64,000 nucleotides of DNA from an uncultured Prevotella sp. Lineage in GTDB: Bacteria > Bacteroidota > Bacteroidia > Bacteroidales > Bacteroidaceae. The DNA lies in NCBI GenBank assembly GCA_900314455.1, contig OMVI01000021.1, forward strand, positions 1 to 64,000, in the 5' to 3' direction. Shown piece after piece: positions 40,845 to 48,854 of this stretch. The notes beneath the pieces are model-generated. The model was given only the letters and a program-made list of their open reading frames with translations. It had not been told where the DNA came from and did not search any database. Numbering within the stretch: position 1 is the first letter of the stretch; each line of letters opens with the position of its first letter. A program made the position numbers and the translations under genes.

Positions 40845-41846
40845 ATGAAAAAAATATTAATAACAGGTGCTTCGGGCTTCATTGGCTCGTTCATCGTCGA
40901 GGAAGCTCTTCGCCGCGGCTTCGAGACTTGGGCTGCGGTACGTTCTACTTCGTCAAGAAAATACCTTCAGGACAAGCGCATCAACTTCATTGAACTTGAC
41001 CTGTCGAGTGAGGAAAAGCTGCGGGAGCAACTGAAGGGACATTCCTTCGACTATGTGGTTCATGCTGCGGGAGTCACCAAGGCATTAAAGCGTGAGACGT
41101 TCTTCAAGGTCAACACTGAGGGAACGAAGAACCTCGTGCGTGCCATCCGTGCCTTGAACATGCCGCTGGAGCGCTTCGTCTACATGTCGTCGCTGAGCAT
41201 CTTCGGTGCCATCCGTGAGCAGCAGCCTTACAAGGAGATTGAGCCGACGGACACGCCGCAGCCTAACACGGCTTACGGAAAGAGCAAATTGGCAGCGGAG
41301 GAGTTCCTTGCAAGCCTCAACAAGCCAGCCTTCCCCTACATCATCCTTCGTCCGACGGGCGTCTACGGACCACGCGAGAAGGACTATTATGTAATGATGA
41401 AGAGCATAAAGAGCCACTCCGACTTCGCTGTTGGCTTCAAGCGGCAGGACATAACCTTCGTCTACGTTCGCGATGTGGTACAGGCGGTGTTCGAAGCGTT
41501 GGACAAGGGCGTCATAGGACATACCTATTTCCTCAGCGACGGCAACGTTTACCAGAGCCGGACGTTCAGTGATTTGGTTCACGAAGAGCTCGGCCGCCCA
41601 TGGTGGATACGCATCACGGCACCGTGCTGGCTGCTCCGCATCATCACGTTCCTTGGCGATGTCGTGGGCCATATCACGGGAAAGATGATTGTGCTGAACA
41701 ACGACAAGTACAACATACTTAAGCAACGCAACTGGCGTTGCGACATTTCTCTCGCCGAAAAGGAGCTTGGCTACAAACCGGAATGGGACCTCCTGCGTGG
41801 CGTCCACGAAGCCGTCGCCTGGTACAAGGCCAACGGCTGGCTCTAA
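40845..41846 (+). CDS. Extended SDR, NAD(P)-dependent epimerase/dehydratase family
   Basis: 333 residues from MKKILITGASGFIGSFIVEE; the start is fixed by the Rossmann motif GASGFIG and by the promoter just upstream. NAD(P)-binding and the catalytic YxxxK (NTAYGKSKLAAEEFL) are intact, as is LRPTGVYGPREKDYY. This extended-SDR shape covers sugar epimerases, flavonol-reductase-like and 3-ketosphinganine or ceramide reductase-like enzymes. Downstream is a PAP2 enzyme of the inositol-phosphotransferase type, which points to lipid rather than sugar metabolism. The exact substrate is open. Confidence 0.8.
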   Translation: MKKILITGASGFIGSFIVEEALRRGFETWAAVRSTSSRKYLQDKRINFIELDLSSEEKLREQLKGHSFDYVVHAAGVTKALKRETFFKVNTEGTKNLVRAIRALNMPLERFVYMSSLSIFGAIREQQPYKEIEPTDTPQPNTAYGKSKLAAEEFLASLNKPAFPYIILRPTGVYGPREKDYYVMMKSIKSHSDFAVGFKRQDITFVYVRDVVQAVFEALDKGVIGHTYFLSDGNVYQSRTFSDLVHEELGRPWWIRITAPCWLLRIITFLGDVVGHITGKMIVLNNDKYNILKQRNWRCDISLAEKELGYKPEWDLLRGVHEAVAWYKANGWL

Positions 41847-41875
41847 CAACCTCCCCTCCAATAAAGCTCTTTATT

Positions 41876-41935
41876 AGTCTATCCCCCATCTATAATAGTC
41901 TATAAAAGTCTATAAGTTAGTCTATCAAAGTCTAT
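41876..41935. repeat. AGTCTAT array in the SDR-PAP2 spacer
   Basis: AGTCTAT at 41876, 41897, 41907, 41919 and 41929 (steps 21, 10, 12, 10), with ATCTAT variants between and after. It fills the whole spacer up to the ATG at 41944. Confidence 0.8.
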
Positions 41936-41943
41936 CCTCATCT

Positions 41944-42939
41944 ATGTCAAAGAAAGATAACACATGTCTGCTGACCCGCGAGGGTCTCCGCAGCCTTTTC
42001 ATCATCGATAAAAAGCCGGTAAAGGGATTACTTCTCTTCGAGAAAGTCGTTATCGCCTACGCCGTGGTAACAACCGTACTGACGCTCTTTCTCTACACAA
42101 AGCTCGACAATCCTGTCGAGATTCTTATGGCGCGAGTTCGTTTCCTCGCCATGACTTTGGCAATGTGGGCAGTCTACAGGATGGTGCCTTGCCGTCTTAT
42201 CCTTGGACTCCGCGGTATCGTCCAGCTTGCTCTGTTAGGCTTGTGGTACCCCGAGACGTACGAGTTCAACAAGCTCTTCCCTAACCTCGACTACATTTTT
42301 GCGAGCTGGGAGCAGGACATCTTCGGTTGCCAACCGGCACTGTTGTTCTCCAAGGCACTGCCAAGTCCGGTCATAAGTGAGCTTTTCGACATGGGATATG
42401 GTTCTTATTACTTCATGATTGGCTTCACTGCACTCTTCTATTTCGCCGTCCGCTATAAGGAGTTCGAGCGTGCCACGTTCGTCATTCTCTGCTCATTCTT
42501 CGTTTACTACATTATATACATATTCGTTCCGGTTGTCGGACCGACTTACTATTACCATGCTATCGGATTGCAAACGGCGGCCCAGGGTGTCTTTCCAAAC
42601 GTCCACGACTACTTCCTAACACACAGTCAGAGCCTGCCATCGCCGGGCTATACGGATGGAATATTCTATCAATTCGTCGAGAGCGCCAAAGCTGCCGGCG
42701 AGCGTCCGACCGCCGCTTTCCCCAGCAGTCATGTCGGAATAAGTACCATCTGCATGCTTCTTGCATGGCACTCACGCAACCGCAAGCTCTTCTTCATCTA
42801 TCTTCCGTTCTACCTTTTCCTATGTTGCGCCACCGTGTACATCCAGGCTCACTACCTCATCGACGCCATCGCCGGCCTCATAACGGGTGTTGCCTTCTAC
42901 TTCCTCACCATGTGGCTCTCCCGCAGAACTATTCAATGA
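41944..42939 (+). CDS. PAP2-superfamily membrane phosphotransferase/phosphatase (Aur1/IPC synthase-like)
   Basis: 331 residues with about six membrane helices. The PAP2 active-site blocks are present in the order of the inositol-phosphotransferase (PAP2_3) group: RPTAAFPSSHVGISTICMLL (SxxxxGH-like core with the catalytic His) and VYIQAHYLIDAIAGLITGVA (HYxxD with the second His and Asp). It may move a phosphate-linked head group to or from a lipid, such as ceramide or undecaprenyl. It is 97 bases after the SDR gene. Its last 11 bases overlap the convergent methylase gene. Confidence 0.8.
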   Translation: MSKKDNTCLLTREGLRSLFIIDKKPVKGLLLFEKVVIAYAVVTTVLTLFLYTKLDNPVEILMARVRFLAMTLAMWAVYRMVPCRLILGLRGIVQLALLGLWYPETYEFNKLFPNLDYIFASWEQDIFGCQPALLFSKALPSPVISELFDMGYGSYYFMIGFTALFYFAVRYKEFERATFVILCSFFVYYIIYIFVPVVGPTYYYHAIGLQTAAQGVFPNVHDYFLTHSQSLPSPGYTDGIFYQFVESAKAAGERPTAAFPSSHVGISTICMLLAWHSRNRKLFFIYLPFYLFLCCATVYIQAHYLIDAIAGLITGVAFYFLTMWLSRRTIQ

Positions 42940-43993
42940 ACGGCAGATCCTCATCTGGCAAAGGCTCGGAGGCAAACATATCAGCCGGCATCTTGTGCAT
43001 TTGCTCCATCTTTTTGATATCTGCTATCTTGCTGCGATACTCTGATAGGGCTTTGAAAAATAGGCTGTTTGTTATTTTATAGTTATTGTGTAACAGTAGC
43101 TCTGTCAGTTTTCCACGTTTCAGCGGGTTAGCGTTGATGGAGCGGGAAGCATAAACCTTATTGATGCTGTACCTGTTATACAAATCCTCTATGAACGTAT
43201 CATTAGCATCTTGAGCCTTACTGTCGGAGTTGCTGAGCATCCACAAGCAGTTGGCAGAGTCTATATCAGAACAGAAGGCGGCAAGTCTCTTCTGGTCATC
43301 GTCGTTGAAATTGCCCTTAGAGTATGCCGTAAAGCTTGCCGTTGCAGTCAAAGGACGGTACGGTGGGTCGAAGTAATAGAACGTCAGACCTTCATTATCA
43401 ATGAACCTTCTTGTCCCTTCGAAATCACCATTGGTTATTATTACATCCTTGGAATTCAAAGCCTTGCTGTCGGCAATGATATTTGCAGGATTGCAGATAG
43501 GCGGATTCTTGTATTTACCGAACGGTACATTGAATTCCCCTTTGCTGTTAACACGGTACAATCCGTTGAAACACGTCCTGTTCAGAAATATCAAATAGAC
43601 CGTATTCTGTATATCGTCGACATTATGCAGGTTAAACTTTGAGCGTATATCGAGATAGAAATCCTTTCGCTTTTCCTCATCCGTCACAGCCAAGTAACGT
43701 GATTGGATATCGTCAAGTTTATTGATCAAGGTTTCAGGATGAACCTTCACAACATTGTATGCCTTGATAAGGTTTTCATTAACATCGTTAATGATGACTC
43801 TTTTGGCGTGCTTGAAAGTCTTAATCATGTGGAAAAGCATCGCTCCCCCACCTACAAAGGGCTCTATATAAGTGAAGTCCTCGCTCATGAGGCGAGAGGG
43901 AAGGAACTTGTCGAGCTGCTCCAGCAACTGTCCTTTTCCGCCCGCCCATTTCACGAAAGGCTTTGCGTTTTCACTTGTCTTGATATTTCCCAT
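42929..43993 (-). CDS. D12-class DNA adenine N6-methyltransferase (Dam/DpnII-like)
   Basis: 354 residues. FVKWAGGKGQLL (13-24) is the SAM-binding motif of the D12 class, IEPFVGGGAML follows, and DPPY (209-212) is the catalytic motif. The family usually methylates the A of GATC. It is longer than typical by about 60 residues at the C terminus (EYRSKIADIKKMEQMHKMPA to PDEDLPFIE). No restriction endonuclease lies beside it, so it looks like an orphan methylase. GC is visibly lower than in the neighbours, suggesting transfer. Two GATC sites are just upstream of the start (44037 and 44057). Confidence 0.9.
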   Translation of the reverse strand: MGNIKTSENAKPFVKWAGGKGQLLEQLDKFLPSRLMSEDFTYIEPFVGGGAMLFHMIKTFKHAKRVIINDVNENLIKAYNVVKVHPETLINKLDDIQSRYLAVTDEEKRKDFYLDIRSKFNLHNVDDIQNTVYLIFLNRTCFNGLYRVNSKGEFNVPFGKYKNPPICNPANIIADSKALNSKDVIITNGDFEGTRRFIDNEGLTFYYFDPPYRPLTATASFTAYSKGNFNDDDQKRLAAFCSDIDSANCLWMLSNSDSKAQDANDTFIEDLYNRYSINKVYASRSINANPLKRGKLTELLLHNNYKITNSLFFKALSEYRSKIADIKKMEQMHKMPADMFASEPLPDEDLPFIE

Positions 43994-44033
43994 ATTACTG
44001 CAAATTAACCAAAATAAATCGGGAAAATGTTGG

Positions 44034-44065
44034 AAAGATCAAAGTTTGTCTTAAAAGATCAATCT
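44034..44065. promoter_or_regulatory. Paired AAAGATCAA sites upstream of the methylase
   Basis: AAAGATCAA at 44034-44042 and AAAGATCAA at 44054-44062, 20 bases (two helix turns) apart. Both contain GATC, the usual target of this methylase family. The first lies 41 bases before the methylase start codon. Confidence 0.45.
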
Positions 44066-44185
44066 TTAACCTTTCTTTGAGAGCCGTTTTTGTTTATTCT
44101 TGCAATTAGAACGTATATTATTCCGTTTTAGATAGTTATTTTAAAATATTTATGTAATTTATGCTTGGCATTCAATAATTATTGC

Positions 44186-44193
44186 TACCTTTG
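44186..44193 (+). promoter_or_regulatory. Promoter -7 element of the CoA-transferase
   Basis: TACCTTTG followed by C, 37 bases before the ATG at 44231. An in-frame ATG at 44165 is upstream of it and so unlikely to be used. Confidence 0.6.
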
Positions 44194-44230
44194 CGTCAAT
44201 TACATAGCACCGAATAAACATACACAAAAT

Positions 44231-45739
44231 ATGGCATACACAAGGATGACGGCTGCCGAGGCCGCCGAGCTTATTCACGATGGCGACAACATAGCAATTG
44301 GCGGTTTCACGCCCAACGGCGACCCTAAGGCTGTGTTCCGCGAGCTGTCGAAACGTGCAAAACGCGAACACGAGGCAGGCCGTCCGTTCAAAGTGGGAAT
44401 ATTCTCCGGCGCATCGAGTTGCCAGAGCATAGAAGGCGACATGGCAGCAGCGCACGCCATAAAGTTCCGCGCCCCGTTCTCAACCAACAAGGACTTCCGC
44501 GACCATGTGAACCTTGGCGAGATTGAATACGAAGACATGCACCTCGGACACATGGCCGAACGCATGCGTCATGGGTTCTACGGGCAGATGGATTGGTTCA
44601 TTGTTGAAGCCTCGGAGATTGAAGAGTTCGACGACGAATGCCGCCTTGTGCTCACCTCCGCAGGAGGAATAGCAGCCACATCGGCGCGCCTTGCCAAGCG
44701 TGTCATTATCGAACTGAACCACTTCCACAGTCCTCGCTCACGCATGTTGCACGACACCTACGAGCCAGGCGAGTGCGGTTTCAGTCGTAAACCAATACCT
44801 ATCATCCACGTATATGATAAAGTTGGCAAGGACTACATCACCATTGACCCGAAGAAAATTGTCTGCGTGGTAGAGTGCAACATACCGGAAGAGGCGCGAA
44901 AGTTCAAAGCTCTGACTCCAACGACGACCCAAATGGGCAACAACGTTGCCGAATTCCTCGTCGCCGATATGAAAGCGGGACACATACCGCCACAGTTTCT
45001 GCCAATACAGAGTGGAGTCGGAGCCACCGGCAATGCCGTTCTGGAGGCAATGGGTGCCAATCCGCACATCCCGAGCTTCCAAGTCTACTCCGAAGTGGTG
45101 CAGGATGCCGTCATCGATTTGATTGAAAAGGGAACCATTGTGAACGCTTCGGCAACGGCAATGACCGTCACCAACGAGGCACTTCAACACATATACTATA
45201 ATATAAACTTCTTTGCAAAGCACCTGGTGATACGCCAGAGCGAGATTGCAAATTCTCCGGAGATAATCCGCCGACTTGGTTGCATAGCCATAAACACGGC
45301 AATAGAATGCGACATATACGGCAACGAGAACTCCAGTCATATATGTGCTTCACGGCTGATGAACGGCATCGGCGGCTCGTGCGACTACGAACGCAACGGC
45401 TATATATCCATCTTCACGACACCGTCGACGGCAAAGGACGGTAAGATTTCGTCCATTGTACCGTTCTGTTCGCATATCGACTCGACCGAGCATGACGTCG
45501 ATGTCATCGTCACCGAGCAGGGAATAGCTGACTTACGTGGAAAGGGACCGCTGCACCGTGCCCACGAAATAATCGAGAACTGTGCCCATCCGGACTACAA
45601 GCCATTGCTGCGCGAGTATCTGAAGATTGCCGAGAAGGGCCACACACCACACTCGCTGCGTGCCGCTTTTGCCATGCACGATACCTTTGAACGCAAGGGT
45701 GACATGCGATTGACCGATTTTGGCGAGTATCTTGGCTGA
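44231..45739 (+). CDS. Acetyl-CoA hydrolase/succinate CoA-transferase family enzyme
   Basis: 502 residues from MAYTRMTAAEAAEL, the start selected by the promoter position. Class I CoA-transferase features: IAIGGFTPNGDPKAV near the N terminus, SGVGATGNAVLEAMG forming the oxyanion/CoA loop, and the catalytic Glu288 in FQVYSEVVQDAVID; VIVTEQGIADLRGKGPLHRA is the conserved C-terminal block. It most likely moves CoA from succinyl- or propionyl-CoA to acetate (or the reverse) in the fermentative pathway that ends in succinate, acetate and propionate. Its stop abuts the stop of the convergent DUF4230 gene. Confidence 0.9.
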   Translation: MAYTRMTAAEAAELIHDGDNIAIGGFTPNGDPKAVFRELSKRAKREHEAGRPFKVGIFSGASSCQSIEGDMAAAHAIKFRAPFSTNKDFRDHVNLGEIEYEDMHLGHMAERMRHGFYGQMDWFIVEASEIEEFDDECRLVLTSAGGIAATSARLAKRVIIELNHFHSPRSRMLHDTYEPGECGFSRKPIPIIHVYDKVGKDYITIDPKKIVCVVECNIPEEARKFKALTPTTTQMGNNVAEFLVADMKAGHIPPQFLPIQSGVGATGNAVLEAMGANPHIPSFQVYSEVVQDAVIDLIEKGTIVNASATAMTVTNEALQHIYYNINFFAKHLVIRQSEIANSPEIIRRLGCIAINTAIECDIYGNENSSHICASRLMNGIGGSCDYERNGYISIFTTPSTAKDGKISSIVPFCSHIDSTEHDVDVIVTEQGIADLRGKGPLHRAHEIIENCAHPDYKPLLREYLKIAEKGHTPHSLRAAFAMHDTFERKGDMRLTDFGEYLG

Positions 45740-46330
45740 TTATTTGCGAAATACAACGAATTTATAACCATGGCGGAGGAGGATTTTTCGGAGTTCCTCT
45801 TCCGCTTTTTTCTGTGTCGACGGAATACTGCCGTTGCCCTTATCAATCATCAACGCCTTCACCTTACGTGCCATACCAGCCTTCACTTCGGGCTTATTGG
45901 CAAAGTCCTGACTGCCTTCCACGACCCGTGTGCGCCTTTCGTCGAGGAATTTATCGTCGAGCAAGACCACTGAAGGAAGACTGACGTAAGCCGTATCACC
46001 GCCTCCGCTAATCCAATCAGCGTCCGTCTTCGTCATGTCAATACCATAGTGAAGTGTCCCGTGGAACACCATTCGCACCTTGTCCCTACCCAGTCCCGTG
46101 CCCAAAACACCATTATCGAGAGTGTCAACCTCCTGCTCGACATCCACAGTTGCAAGCGACCATTGTCCGATAGCCCGTATCGAGTCGAAGACAACAGGCA
46201 GATTGTGGTCGGTTTCGACGGTCTTTACAATCGGTTCCGAGCCGTGGAACTGTTTGTAAATAGCATAAACGCCAATGCCGGCAAGCACCAGAACGATTAT
46301 AATCACTATAAGTTTGACTTTGCGTATCAT
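45740..46330 (-). CDS. DUF4230 membrane-anchored protein, copy 2
   Basis: 196 residues. One N-terminal membrane helix (LIVIIIVLVLAGIGVYAIY) then a DUF4230-like extracytoplasmic domain (ATVDVEQEVDTL, VRMVFHGTLHYGIDMTKTDA, KVKALMIDKGNGSI, EEELRKILLRHGYKFVVFR). Function of the family is unknown. Its ATG overlaps the stop of the upstream gene by four bases, and the two are distant paralogs, so they may form a complex. Confidence 0.75.
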   Translation of the reverse strand: MIRKVKLIVIIIVLVLAGIGVYAIYKQFHGSEPIVKTVETDHNLPVVFDSIRAIGQWSLATVDVEQEVDTLDNGVLGTGLGRDKVRMVFHGTLHYGIDMTKTDADWISGGGDTAYVSLPSVVLLDDKFLDERRTRVVEGSQDFANKPEVKAGMARKVKALMIDKGNGSIPSTQKKAEEELRKILLRHGYKFVVFRK

Positions 46331-47007
46331 TGTTCCTTACCGAATTCTATTATGTTTGTTCTCAGCTTGTTTATGTCCATGCTTGGCGAGTAGGTAACGT
46401 TCACCTTCTTATAGCCCGCCTGCAACAATACGGCAGCTATCGTTTTGTTGGCGCTTTGGCGTGCTTCGTCGAGCAATTGGTTCTTCGATGTCATGCTGAT
46501 GTCGCTCCAAACGCTGCGCTCCGCCTGCTCCACCTTTCCGTTGATGAACTCCTGCGACTTCGTACGGGAAAACAACTGCTTGTAGTAGACTTCTTTGCCA
46601 TGCTCTATCTCGCAACTCGTCATCTCTATTTCCGGCTCCGGCAGAGTCACGGTAATAGTAGAATCGGCAGCAACGGATATGTCGTCAGCTTTTATTCTAC
46701 TTAAATCTATGCAAGCTTTGTAGGTCACTGTAATCGGAATTCGCGCTGTTGTCCCTGACCATGGCACTGTTATGTCGTGTCCAAATACTGACACTGCCTC
46801 TTTCGTCGAAAACGAAATAGTCTTATGGGCGGTCTGTTCGGCGGAATAGAGTTTCGACTCCTGCTGTACCAAAACTGCAATATCAGACGGCGACGGTGGC
46901 TCCACCGTCTTCTCCTCCTTGCCTTTTCCCAACAGCAGAACTGCAATGGTGGCGAGCACCACTATAACTGCAACTGTAATATATGTGTACTTTTTGTTTG
47001 CTTGCAT
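46327..47007 (-). CDS. DUF4230 membrane-anchored protein, copy 1
   Basis: 226 residues from the ATG at 47007 (MQANKKYTYITVAVIVVLAT); 12 upstream residues in frame lack support. One membrane helix then a DUF4230 domain (TARIPITVTYKACIDLSRIK, DSTITVTLPEPEIEMTSCEI, ARQSANKTIAAVLLQAGYKK). Shares the order of the downstream copy (beta strands, then a helix ending in LLQAGYKKVNV versus LLRHGYKFVVF). The -7 element is only 6 bases before this ATG, so the message may be leaderless. Confidence 0.75.
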   Translation of the reverse strand: MQANKKYTYITVAVIVVLATIAVLLLGKGKEEKTVEPPSPSDIAVLVQQESKLYSAEQTAHKTISFSTKEAVSVFGHDITVPWSGTTARIPITVTYKACIDLSRIKADDISVAADSTITVTLPEPEIEMTSCEIEHGKEVYYKQLFSRTKSQEFINGKVEQAERSVWSDISMTSKNQLLDEARQSANKTIAAVLLQAGYKKVNVTYSPSMDINKLRTNIIEFGKEQ

Positions 47008-47012
47008 GCTGC

Positions 47013-47020
47013 CAAAATTA
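47013..47020 (-). promoter_or_regulatory. Promoter -7 element of the DUF4230 pair
   Basis: TAATTTTG on the minus strand, with CTTG 20 bases upstream. Transcription would start within a few bases of the ATG. Confidence 0.45.
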
Positions 47021-47088
47021 TACAAAAAAACATCATCCACCAAGCAACGCTGCTAAACATTAAGGGTTTTTAAAGAATAAAGGAAGGG

Positions 47089-47222
47089 TAAGACCTCCCC
47101 AAGTCCCTCCCAAGGAGGGGTTGTCTAAACATCTAATGCCTCTTTGCGCCAGTCTAAAAGGTAATCAACATCATCCCCTTTGGGGGAGGCTTGGTGAGGA
47201 AATCCATTAGGCTTGGAGAGGC
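47089..47222. repeat. Mosaic CTCCCC repeat, copy 11
   Basis: CCTCCCCAAGTCCCTCCCAA with GGAGGGG, then TAATGCCTCTTTGCGCCAG, AAGGTAATCAACATC, CCCCTTTGGGGGAGG, CTTGGTGAGG and TTGGAGAGG. The modules and their order match the copies at 16560-16733 and 37172-37230. Confidence 0.8.
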
Positions 47223-47224
47223 AT

Positions 47225-48061
47225 CTATTTCTTTTTGAACACCATTTTTCCAACGTATATGCCTGATTTGCCATTCTGGTCGACGGGAACCATGCGTCCA
47301 GACTTATCGCTAACATACTCTAGCTTGGTGAAGAAAGTATGGCTGTGACCACCAAGGACTATGTCGATGCCACTTGTTCCTGCTATAAGTTTACGGTCGT
47401 CGGGAAGTCCCGGAGTCTCTTCCCAGCCAAGATGCGACAGACAAATTATGATATCGCAGCCCTCACGATGAAGTTCATCAATCTGCTGCTGTGCCGGAGC
47501 CACTGGGTCGGTGTACTTCACGCCACGGCATTTGTTCTCGTCGACGAGCCCGTCCATCTTGGGGCATACTCCGAAGACACCAATTTTGTGACCATTGCGC
47601 TTTATAATAATATGTGACTTCACAATCCCCTCCACCGGAGTTCCTGTGAAATCGTAGTTGCAACAGACTATCGGGAAGTTGAGTGAGCGGAACAACCGTG
47701 CCATATTCTCCAGTCCAAAGTCGAATTCGTGGTTGCCTATTGTGGCGGCATCATACTTCATGATATTCATCAGACCACCTTCCACGTCGCCTTTAAATAA
47801 TGTATAGTAAGGCGAGCCTTGCGAGAAGTCACCACTGTCGAACAGCAACAGTGATGGGTCCTTTGCCCTCTCATCTTTCAGCATTGCCACTCGGCGGAGG
47901 TATCCGGCACGTCCGGCTCGCAGAGTGTCGGCAAGGTTCGTCGAGAATGGATATATCTGACTGTGCGTATCGTTAGTATGGAGTATTGTAAGAGGCTTGA
48001 ATGTTGAGCAACTGCATAACAATCCAACTACCAAAGACAATATTATAAAATTCTTCCTCAT
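47225..48061 (-). CDS. Metallophosphatase domain of 5'-nucleotidase, separate lipoprotein
   Basis: 278 residues from the ATG at 48061, which opens a lipoprotein signal (MRKNFIILSLVVGLLCSCS). The calcineurin-like metal motifs are complete: ILHTNDTHSQI, LLLFDSGDFSQGSP, ATIGNHEFDFG, IICLSHLGWEE and VLGGHSHTFF. This is the N-terminal catalytic half of UshA/5'-nucleotidase enzymes. The C-terminal substrate-binding half is encoded by the gene just upstream, so a normally single protein is split into two lipoproteins. It would hydrolyse nucleotides or related phosphoesters in the periplasm or at the surface. Confidence 0.9.
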   Translation of the reverse strand: MRKNFIILSLVVGLLCSCSTFKPLTILHTNDTHSQIYPFSTNLADTLRAGRAGYLRRVAMLKDERAKDPSLLLFDSGDFSQGSPYYTLFKGDVEGGLMNIMKYDAATIGNHEFDFGLENMARLFRSLNFPIVCCNYDFTGTPVEGIVKSHIIIKRNGHKIGVFGVCPKMDGLVDENKCRGVKYTDPVAPAQQQIDELHREGCDIIICLSHLGWEETPGLPDDRKLIAGTSGIDIVLGGHSHTFFTKLEYVSDKSGRMVPVDQNGKSGIYVGKMVFKKK

Positions 48062-48079
48062 TGCTATTAGAATTTGATT

Positions 48080-48110
48080 CCTCACTCTTCGTTCTTCACT
48101 CTTCACTTAC
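48080..48110. repeat. TTCACTCTTC-type spacer repeat
   Basis: CTCACTCTTC, GTTCTTCACT, CTTCACTTAC: short near-repeats of CTTCACT between and overlapping the ends of the split 5'-nucleotidase genes. Confidence 0.45.
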
Positions 48111-48854
48111 TCTAATTCTTCCTTCTACCTTTGCATCGACCTGCTTGCCTTGTTTCATCATATCGGTGAAGTAATCCATGATTAGATAACGGACGTTATT
48201 CTCCTCCGACGAAGGCGAAACGACATCAGTCTTTGCCTTGAAAGCATCCATGCGGTCATTGCCCTGGGCAACGTAGTCGAGAGTGACGATGCGGTACTTA
48301 CGGTTCTTGTCGACCGGCTCACCATTGACTGTTGCACTCAGTAGTTTTCCGTTCTTGTCCATAACGAGGCGTACGGCATGGCTCACACCTTGTCCGCCCT
48401 GTTCCGTCATCTGCTGGAACAGTTCAAGAACCTTATCGCCCGTGAGTGTTAGGAAGTATATCTTGTTTTCGAAAGGAGCCATATCGAGGACGTCACCCCT
48501 TGTCACCGCACCTTTTGAAAGCATGGCACGGATGCCTCCTATATTGTAGACTCCGAAGTCCGGGGTCTCATTGAAGTTCTTGCTTTCATAGACAAGGATG
48601 TCCGGCATGAGGTTCGACAGCGGGCTCTCAGGCTGATACACCTTCATGTTCGAAGCCGCATAGCCGACTATTGGGCTCATAAGCGAGTCGACACGTGCCT
48701 TGTATGGCTTTATGAATTCTGCCGCAGTGGTATCGGGATGCGCATCGTATGTTGAGTCGATGAGTATCCTCGTGCGTGTCACATCATACTGTCCGTGATA
48801 GCATGAGGCAAGTAAGGCCAGCGAGGCGGCAAGCAATAAGTTTCTACTTTTCAT
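48096..48854 (-). CDS. 5'-nucleotidase C-terminal domain protein, separate lipoprotein
   Basis: 252 residues from the ATG at 48854 (MKSRNLLLAASLALLASCYH, lipidation Cys18). The 5'-nucleotidase C-terminal fold is visible in SPLSNLMPDILVYESK, VYNIGGIRAMLSKGAVTRGD, LDMAPFENKIYFLTLTGDKV and YRIVTLDYVAQGNDRMDAFK, which hold the adenine-stacking and substrate-pocket residues of the family. It has no metal site and needs the downstream metallophosphatase for activity. Overlaps the TPR-like gene end by 11 bases, so the three genes form one operon. Confidence 0.88.
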   Translation of the reverse strand: MKSRNLLLAASLALLASCYHGQYDVTRTRILIDSTYDAHPDTTAAEFIKPYKARVDSLMSPIVGYAASNMKVYQPESPLSNLMPDILVYESKNFNETPDFGVYNIGGIRAMLSKGAVTRGDVLDMAPFENKIYFLTLTGDKVLELFQQMTEQGGQGVSHAVRLVMDKNGKLLSATVNGEPVDKNRKYRIVTLDYVAQGNDRMDAFKAKTDVVSPSSEENNVRYLIMDYFTDMMKQGKQVDAKVEGRIRVSEE

